A stretch of 64,000 bases of DNA from Bythopirellula polymerisocia. GTDB taxonomy: Bacteria > Planctomycetota > Planctomycetia > Pirellulales > Lacipirellulaceae. Below, piece by piece: positions 59,311 to 64,000 of the stretch. A model generated the notes under the pieces. It worked only from the letters and a program-made list of their open reading frames with translations. It was not told the origin of the DNA and did no database searches. Both the position numbers and the translations under genes were made by a program. Numbering within the stretch: the stretch's first letter is position 1; every line of letters starts with the position of its first letter. The stretch is taken from positions 1,302,001 through 1,366,000 of the forward strand of contig NZ_SJPS01000001.1 in assembly GCF_007860015.1 (NCBI RefSeq). Direction: 5' to 3'.

Positions 59311-59937
59311 CTACGTTCCCGGCTCGCCTGGGGTTATCGGCTCGTTCCACTCGGAGAGAAGCTGTGTTCCCATGGACTCCCAGGGGGAGACGAGTGAATC
59401 AATTTGTTGTTTCAGATGGGATTGTGTACGCACTGAGATATCGGCGAGCAAGTTGGCTTCGGGTAGCCGAAGTTGTGTGAGCGGATTGTAACGCGGCAAT
59501 TCGACTTGCGAACGATTCACGGCGAGCGTGAGCATCATTGCCATTTCCTCAGGGACAACGGTTAGTTGCTCTGACAAGAACCGAGCATGCTCGGCGTTGG
59601 CGTGACGTTCAGTGGTGCGCAGCGTGAAGACGGCAATAGCGACCGTGGCCGCAAGTGCGGCGGCGGAGAGCCAGCCGACCTGGGTTCGGGAAACTTTGGG
59701 GTCTGGCAAGGTCGCCAAATTGTGGTGCGACCGCTGCAGTGATTGATCAGCCTCAGGGAAAAGTGCTTCACGTTCAGCAAGGGCACCCGCGCGGAGTTGG
59801 TGGTCGATTTGTCGAGTGTCGTCGGCGAATTGGCGCAGACGCTGGTCAAGTCGCAAGGCCAACTTCAGCCAGCCTGGTAGGGAAGGGGAGTTGTCGTACG
59901 CCCGTTGTAACTGATATTCCAAGAAGGTGCGGATCAT
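59311..59937 (-). CDS. Putative anti-sigma factor, single-pass membrane protein
   Basis: A 208-residue protein. The N-terminal ~100 residues are cytoplasmic and helical ('TFLEYQLQRAYDNSPSLPGW', 'LDQRLRQFADDTRQIDHQLR'), then one membrane helix ('VGWLSAAALAATVAIAVFTL', ~113-132) and a short extracytoplasmic tail. No zinc motif is present. Its start overlaps the stop of the ECF sigma gene by 4 bp (ATGA), the classic arrangement of a sigma/anti-sigma pair with coupled translation, which is the main support for the call. Confidence 0.78.
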   Translation of the reverse strand: MIRTFLEYQLQRAYDNSPSLPGWLKLALRLDQRLRQFADDTRQIDHQLRAGALAEREALFPEADQSLQRSHHNLATLPDPKVSRTQVGWLSAAALAATVAIAVFTLRTTERHANAEHARFLSEQLTVVPEEMAMMLTLAVNRSQVELPRYNPLTQLRLPEANLLADISVRTQSHLKQQIDSLVSPWESMGTQLLSEWNEPITPGEPGT

Positions 59938-60575
59938 GAGTTTGCCTCCACAAGGGCTGAAAAAGTGTCAGGAACCATTTCTGATAAAGGTTCCTGGCAC
60001 TTTTTCTCTTGAAGGTGAGGGAGCAGCGCTTTGCGGGCGCGGAAGAGAAGGACTTTGATGGCGGTTTTGGTTTTGCCGAGGGTTTGGGCGACTTCGGCGA
60101 TCGAAAGCTCTTCGCCGTAATGAAGCCAGAGGGCTGTCCATTGTTCGGGTTTCAACACGCGGCCGGCCAGCGACCAGAGACGATCTCGTTCTTCGCGGTC
60201 ATCGAGTCGCTTCTCCGGAGGAGTCGATTCGTCAGCAATTTCCAGGGGAGCAGCAGATTCGGGCGAGCTTGGGAGTTGCTTCCGACGACCGTGCTCGACG
60301 GAGAGCCGCATGGCAATGGTGAACACCCAAGGGCTGAGTCGTTGATTGGTATCGAAAAGGTGAATTTTCTGGAACACGCGGAGCATAGTTTTTTGGACGA
60401 CATCCTCGGCATCTTCACGGCGAGGGAGTCGTTTGGTGAGTACGAAGAGGAGCCTTCGGCGGAAACGGCGATCCAACTCGGCGAAACTCGATTCGCACCC
60501 AGCCTGCAAACGACGCGCGAGTTCGGCGTCGCCGCAGGAGGAAAGCGGTTCGTAGTTCCAGGGTTGTTGACTCAT
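59934..60575 (-). CDS. ECF sigma factor with repeat-derived C-terminal tail
   Basis: A 213-residue ECF sigma factor. Region 2: 'ELDRRFRRRLLFVLTKRLPR', 'EDAEDVVQKTMLRVFQKIHLF', 'SPWVFTIAMRLSVEHGRRK'. Region 4: 'VLKPEQWTALWLHYGEELSI' and 'EVAQTLGKTKTAIKVLLFRA'. The normal end of the domain is about 'RKALLPHL'; the last ~20 residues ('KKCQEPLSEMVPDTFSAL') are encoded by a near-perfect palindrome (59960-60005), so the tail was most likely added by insertion of a repeat element that left the frame open. The stop overlaps the start of the anti-sigma gene by 4 bp. Confidence 0.92.
   Translation of the reverse strand: MSQQPWNYEPLSSCGDAELARRLQAGCESSFAELDRRFRRRLLFVLTKRLPRREDAEDVVQKTMLRVFQKIHLFDTNQRLSPWVFTIAMRLSVEHGRRKQLPSSPESAAPLEIADESTPPEKRLDDREERDRLWSLAGRVLKPEQWTALWLHYGEELSIAEVAQTLGKTKTAIKVLLFRARKALLPHLQEKKCQEPLSEMVPDTFSALVEANS
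59960..60005. repeat. 46-bp palindromic element inside the sigma gene
   Basis: AAAAAGTGTCAGGAACC (59960-59976) and GGTTCCTGGCACTTTTT (59989-60005) are inverted copies with one mismatch in 17 bases, around a 12-base centre. The motif AGTG[TC]CAGGAACC...GGTTCCTGGCACT is one I associate with dispersed repeats in planctomycete and related genomes. It could also fold as a terminator-like hairpin within the sigma/anti-sigma transcript, since a T-run flanks it on either strand. Confidence 0.85.
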
Positions 60576-60702
60576 CGGAATCGGTAAGTTTTATGCTAAA
60601 TCCAAAGAATTGTTCTCGCAGAGATTCAGGATATATGTAGAGGACTTATCTAATTGTCCCAGTCACTTTGTGTCTCTGTGAGAGATCTGCTGCGAATGAT
60701 AA

Positions 60703-61716
60703 TCAATTCTGCATTTCGTTCTTCAGCGCCACTAAGGCATCATAATCTATCTTGAAATTCGCCGTGAGAGTGGAACTGCCGGTTTGGTGGTCCACGGTGA
60801 GATTGTTCAGTAGTTCGGCGGCTTTCTTGGCACCTTCGTGGTCTCGTTGCTTATTTGCATCAGCATAAGGGGTGTGGTTTGAATCGCGATTGCCCTCTTG
60901 CATGGCAGCGAGTTGGACCATCGCTTTCAATCCATTCAGGAGTTGCTGGAGTTGCTGAGCTCGGGCGGGGCTGTCGGCGGTGAGTTCGCCTTGGGCGATC
61001 AGGGTGTCGGCTTCGGCTGAAGCTCGCAGATTGACCGAGCGAATGGTTTTTACAATCGCTGCACCAGGATCTTTGCTGTCGATTTTCATTGGTGCTTGCG
61101 ATAAATCACTTACCACGAGCGAAAGGAATGTGCCCTCACTTCTAGGTGAACTTAACCATCCGCTCCCTTGCTGATCGATCTTCTTGCTTAGGCTCACGGT
61201 CTGATCACGATTGAATGTGGCGATGAGGGTGTAACTCTTTTCAGCTTGGTTGTAAGGAATCGCACACCACAGGCGTGGGTTGTTCTTCTTCTTTTCGACG
61301 ATGAAGGAATGGAGGATCGTGTTTTTGTCAAGGTCCTCGGACTGGTAGCCCGGAGCGGCGAGGAACCAGCCCTCAAGATTTCCGCTGGTCGCACCGAGTC
61401 GGGCGATCACATTGGCAGAGTTATCATCGAACTTTTCGCCGTAGAGCAGGACTTCTTGCACGTCGGTAAATGGATTGAATCCCAAGGCATCAGAAAATCC
61501 ATCTAGCTTTTCCAAAGCGTCAGGATGTTCGGCAGAGACCATGTCTTCGATGACGCGGCCGAAGTTACTGGAAAAGAGCCTCGCGGGACTGATCTGGATT
61601 CGCCAAACTGCACTGCCTGCAACTGAATCGACGGTGGGGTTCGAGTCGCTTTGGGCCAGTGCTGGCGAAATCATGGAGGCAAGTAGCAGGCTGAGTGTGC
61701 AGAGGTAAGGTTTCAT
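60703..61716 (-). CDS. Exported hypothetical protein
   Basis: A 337-residue exported protein with a signal peptide ('LCTLSLLLASMISPALAQ', cleavage near residue 21). The mature part has 'AVWRIQISPARLFSSNFGR', 'FNPFTDVQEVLLYGEKFDDN', 'SYTLIATFNRDQTVSL', then a helical segment rich in Ala, Gln and Leu ('ARAQQLQQLLNGLKAMVQLA') and a beta end 'STLTANFKIDYDALVALKN'. This pattern recurs in planctomycete exported hypotheticals; no function is known to me. Start 61716 chosen for the signal; the longer frame adds a non-hydrophobic leader. Confidence 0.83.
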   Translation of the reverse strand: MKPYLCTLSLLLASMISPALAQSDSNPTVDSVAGSAVWRIQISPARLFSSNFGRVIEDMVSAEHPDALEKLDGFSDALGFNPFTDVQEVLLYGEKFDDNSANVIARLGATSGNLEGWFLAAPGYQSEDLDKNTILHSFIVEKKKNNPRLWCAIPYNQAEKSYTLIATFNRDQTVSLSKKIDQQGSGWLSSPRSEGTFLSLVVSDLSQAPMKIDSKDPGAAIVKTIRSVNLRASAEADTLIAQGELTADSPARAQQLQQLLNGLKAMVQLAAMQEGNRDSNHTPYADANKQRDHEGAKKAAELLNNLTVDHQTGSSTLTANFKIDYDALVALKNEMQN

Positions 61717-61925
61717 CGGATTGTTCCTGTTCGAGTGAGGATGCAGGGAAAAAAGACCGTGGCGTAGGCTTCCTGTGGGTTGGAATGACAGCCAGGATGG
61801 CTGCCCCACTTGTATATACGCTCTGGTGGCGGAGGGGATTACAGGGGATCTGGAAGGAACTTAGCCGGAGCGTAACACATTTGGGGATTTCCGGAGTAAG
61901 GTGTGCCTCCGACTGAGGGGGCGTC

Positions 61926-63086
61926 TCAATCCAGCCAATCCTGTTCGGCTAGCCGTTCAGGTACGTAGACTTCGGTGACGTAGCTGATGTCCTTGGAGAT
62001 GAGCGATTCGACTTCAAGTTTGAAATCGTTTTTTAGCATGCGCTGAATTTCTGATTGCCAACGGCGTTTTTTCTCGAACCAAGGGTACTTGGCGATCTGC
62101 TTGGCCCGTTTGCGATCGTTCTCGTTGAGTGAGATTTTCACGCTATCGGAAAGCTGACAGCGGTCGAAATCAATGCTTCTCAGGCCGAGATACTTGGCAT
62201 CTGGGATGGCCATGCGTTGGGATTCGAAGGCCAGATTGATCGAGCCTTGCTTGATGACGCTGTAGATGTAATAACCCCAGGGATCGTTGTCGAGTACGCA
62301 ATAGATGGGGAGCTTGAGTTCATTGTGCAAGCGGTGGAGCATCCGGCGCACACCGCGCGGAGGTTGACCACTGCCGTGGGTGAGGATGCAATTGTGTTTT
62401 TCCCAAAATTTATCCTCGTTGAACCGTTGCCATACGGTTCCTTTTTCGACATGGAGGATAAATTTAGCACCGCACTTTTTAGGGTCAAGTTCGATCACTT
62501 CAGGTTCGACGATCGAGGGAATTGCGTAGCCGCCCGATCCCATACGGGCGCAGTCGATGGTGTCTCCCTTGTCAGTGAGGACGATGTTGCCGACCATGGC
62601 CCCGCGGTTCTCGGCATAGAGATGCAGTTCCTCGCGGATGGAATTTAGCAGAACCTCGACGTCCTCGATGATTGTGTCGCACTCGTTCTGGTCGTCGAAC
62701 GTGTTTTCCTTGGCCCCTTCGATAGTGTGTTTGAGCATATAGAACAGACCTCGAAGGCTAGTAGACTTGCCCTGGTCGAGGAGTCGCTTGCAGCCACTAG
62801 CCACCAGCATGGTCCGCATGTAGGCCTTGGCTTGCGAGAGGTCAAACAACTGGCGACGGTTCTTGCTATTGCCCATTTCCAGGATCCCCTTGCGAGGACT
62901 GAAACGGACATTCGACAACGTGCGCGAAGGGATGTCGACGTAGGGGTCCTTACGGGTCTTGGCAGCGCTCACCACCCGATCGGCCAGGTCAGTGATGCTC
63001 GATAGGGTTTTCTTGTCGCGCGGCGTGAGTTTCACGGCGGCGTGACGGGTGACGGGCGTTTTTTTAATGGGGCGTTTCTTGGCCAT
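61926..63086 (-). CDS. top6A: DNA topoisomerase VI subunit A
   Basis: A 386-residue Spo11/Top6A protein, the DNA-cleaving subunit of type IIB topoisomerase. The basic N-terminus leads to a winged-helix region with the catalytic tyrosine in 'STSLRGLFYMLKH' (Tyr116). The TOPRIM domain has the metal Glu in 'ILHVEKGTVWQRF' and the D-x-D-x-x-G motif in 'YCVLDNDPWGYYIYSV'. The remainder ('PDAKYLGLRSIDFD') matches the family and the length is normal. Type IIB enzymes are typical of archaea and plants and patchy in bacteria, including some planctomycetes. It follows the B-subunit gene by 67 bp and is probably translated from the same mRNA. Confidence 0.93.
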   Translation of the reverse strand: MAKKRPIKKTPVTRHAAVKLTPRDKKTLSSITDLADRVVSAAKTRKDPYVDIPSRTLSNVRFSPRKGILEMGNSKNRRQLFDLSQAKAYMRTMLVASGCKRLLDQGKSTSLRGLFYMLKHTIEGAKENTFDDQNECDTIIEDVEVLLNSIREELHLYAENRGAMVGNIVLTDKGDTIDCARMGSGGYAIPSIVEPEVIELDPKKCGAKFILHVEKGTVWQRFNEDKFWEKHNCILTHGSGQPPRGVRRMLHRLHNELKLPIYCVLDNDPWGYYIYSVIKQGSINLAFESQRMAIPDAKYLGLRSIDFDRCQLSDSVKISLNENDRKRAKQIAKYPWFEKKRRWQSEIQRMLKNDFKLEVESLISKDISYVTEVYVPERLAEQDWLD

Positions 63087-63153
63087 GGTAGAATTGCGGC
63101 ATCTGAACGATGACGGCTAAGTGACGTGCGGTGTTAGGGCAATGGCAGATGAG

Positions 63154-64000
63154 TTACTCTTCGTAAGCCTCTTCGGGTTCCTCTTCGATCTCGACGCGGT
63201 TGATCGCAGCTTCATGTTGGGTGGGATCGACGATCAACACATTCTCGCCCAGGTCGAGTTGCGTGGGGTCTTCCTGGATCTTCTTGCCGCGCTCGTCGAG
63301 CTTCATGTCGGCGTCAGCGGTGCGGCGTTTGGCAACGCTTAGGAGTTGCTCGTATAGTTCGGGTTGTTTGACGCCGTTGATCTCGCTCACCGCGGTCGAG
63401 ACTTCTTTCAGATACCGCAGAAAGATTTCGCGGCGGTCAGATTGCTGCTTGACCCGCAGACGCCGACGGAGAAACATTCCCAGCTTACGACCCACGGCTT
63501 GCAGTCCCAGGCGGATCTCTTTTTGAATCTCGGGGTAGTTGGCGATCGCTTCTTTCGACTCGCTGGTGAAGGGGACCCACACGCTGGCGATATGAACCAT
63601 CAGACTCACGGGACCCTTTGGCAAGCCACCGCGGGACTGGCTTAGCCCGTAGCTACGCCAGTTGGTATTCAAGATGGTTTGCGTGATTGCACACGCCGAT
63701 TGTTGGAATTGCAACGGCACCCGGTTGGCGTAGCGGAGCACTTCCATCGATTGGCCTTCGGCGATATTAACGTTTTTCATTGCCGTGAACAGGGCCTCGA
63801 TTTCCTTCGGCTTAAGCTTGCTCGGAGTCTGGCGGGTGCCGATGCTGGCAGTCTTGATGATCTTGTCGGCCCCCTCGCCGCCGAGTCCGTTGAATGTGTG
63901 AACCAGGAATTGTCGCACGGTGCGGGCGTCGGTCTCTTCGAGCAGGTCTAGAAGCAGGTCCTTACTGATGTTTTGTGTAGGAGCTGAGCCGCCGTAGGTA
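63154..64000 (-). CDS. top6B: DNA topoisomerase VI subunit B, 3' part (start beyond window)
   Basis: The frame is open to the window edge, so only the C-terminal ~281 residues are seen. They match the middle and C-terminal parts of Top6B, the ATPase subunit of topoisomerase VI: a helix-rich 'NISKDLLLDLLEETDARTVR' and 'RQFLVHTFNGLGGEGADKII', then the transducer-domain start 'TPSKLKPKEIEALFTAM'. Next come 'RYANRVPLQFQQSACAITQT' and 'PVSLMVHIASVWVPFTSESK', where the Lys after 'TSES' corresponds to the switch lysine region. The end is acidic ('EIEEEPEEAYEE'). The ATP-binding Bergerat domain must lie outside the window. The adjacent A subunit supports the call. Confidence 0.9.
   Translation of the reverse strand, partial: TYGGSAPTQNISKDLLLDLLEETDARTVRQFLVHTFNGLGGEGADKIIKTASIGTRQTPSKLKPKEIEALFTAMKNVNIAEGQSMEVLRYANRVPLQFQQSACAITQTILNTNWRSYGLSQSRGGLPKGPVSLMVHIASVWVPFTSESKEAIANYPEIQKEIRLGLQAVGRKLGMFLRRRLRVKQQSDRREIFLRYLKEVSTAVSEINGVKQPELYEQLLSVAKRRTADADMKLDERGKKIQEDPTQLDLGENVLIVDPTQHEAAINRVEIEEEPEEAYEE

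Noticed and set aside
1-64000. CRISPR array, tRNA, rRNA or prophage
   Set aside because: No evenly spaced direct repeats, no cloverleaf with CCA-type end and TTCGA arm, no rRNA-like conserved blocks and no phage structural or transposase genes could be recognised by eye.

Overview
The window looks like a chromosomal segment of a planctomycete, most likely order Pirellulales. The evidence is the combination of a PVC-type CxxCH 'membrane-bound dehydrogenase', DUF1559 pseudopilin-like proteins, several PEP-CTERM proteins with dockerin-like calcium repeats, Tat-exported Gfo/Idh/MocA oxidoreductases, ECF sigma factors next to Ser/Thr kinases, and an archaeal-type topoisomerase VI. The species cannot be named from the sequence alone.

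Layout. 1-2457: the end of a low-complexity hypothetical gene facing a Gfo/Idh oxidoreductase. 2741-5878: a small-protein cluster that I consider the most novel part of the window: three diverged exported proteins with a FliL-like fold signature (two are lipoproteins), a YpmS/DUF2140-like membrane-anchored protein and an orphan SecE-like protein. 6004-7168: a decayed ACT-domain gene and a metallo-beta-lactamase-fold hydrolase. 7421-11251: the giant PVC heme protein. 11444-11914: a GIY-YIG gene enclosed by a perfect 36-bp inverted repeat, placed directly before a fused oligopeptide ABC ATPase (to 13770). 13799-17760: small lipoprotein, PEP-CTERM protein, an anti-sigma/pseudopilin-like protein and its ECF sigma factor, with a dispersed 135-bp repeat in two copies. 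18507-19622: dprA. 20197-28878: an apparent operon of ECF sigma factor, two large membrane Ser/Thr kinases that share an N-terminal domain, and a Sel1-repeat protein. 29104-30543: a seven-heme cytochrome.

31450-38011 is housekeeping: a CoA-binding protein, a planctomycete hypothetical, rpmA, then obgE-coaX-trmE-like with 4-bp overlaps, and a convergent UDP-glucose dehydrogenase, followed by a radical SAM gene (to 39032). 39398-48121 is an export-rich block on the minus strand after one plus-strand GH25 lysozyme-like PEP-CTERM protein: three PEP-CTERM paralogues and a DUF1559-lipoprotein-DUF1559 operon. Two of the PEP-CTERM genes share a hairpin plus ribosome-binding-site leader. 48122-49919 is repeat-rich and carries a frameshifted GxxExxY gene. 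49920-64000 holds an MsbA-like ABC exporter, a Cys-rich lipoprotein, a GH9-polysaccharide deacetylase fusion, two exported hypotheticals, a phytanoyl-CoA dioxygenase family protein, a second ECF sigma/anti-sigma pair with a palindromic element inside the sigma reading frame, another exported hypothetical, and topoisomerase VI subunits A and B (B runs off the window).

No tRNA, rRNA, CRISPR array, insertion sequence with a transposase, or replication origin was recognised. All family calls come from reading motifs by eye; no database search was run.
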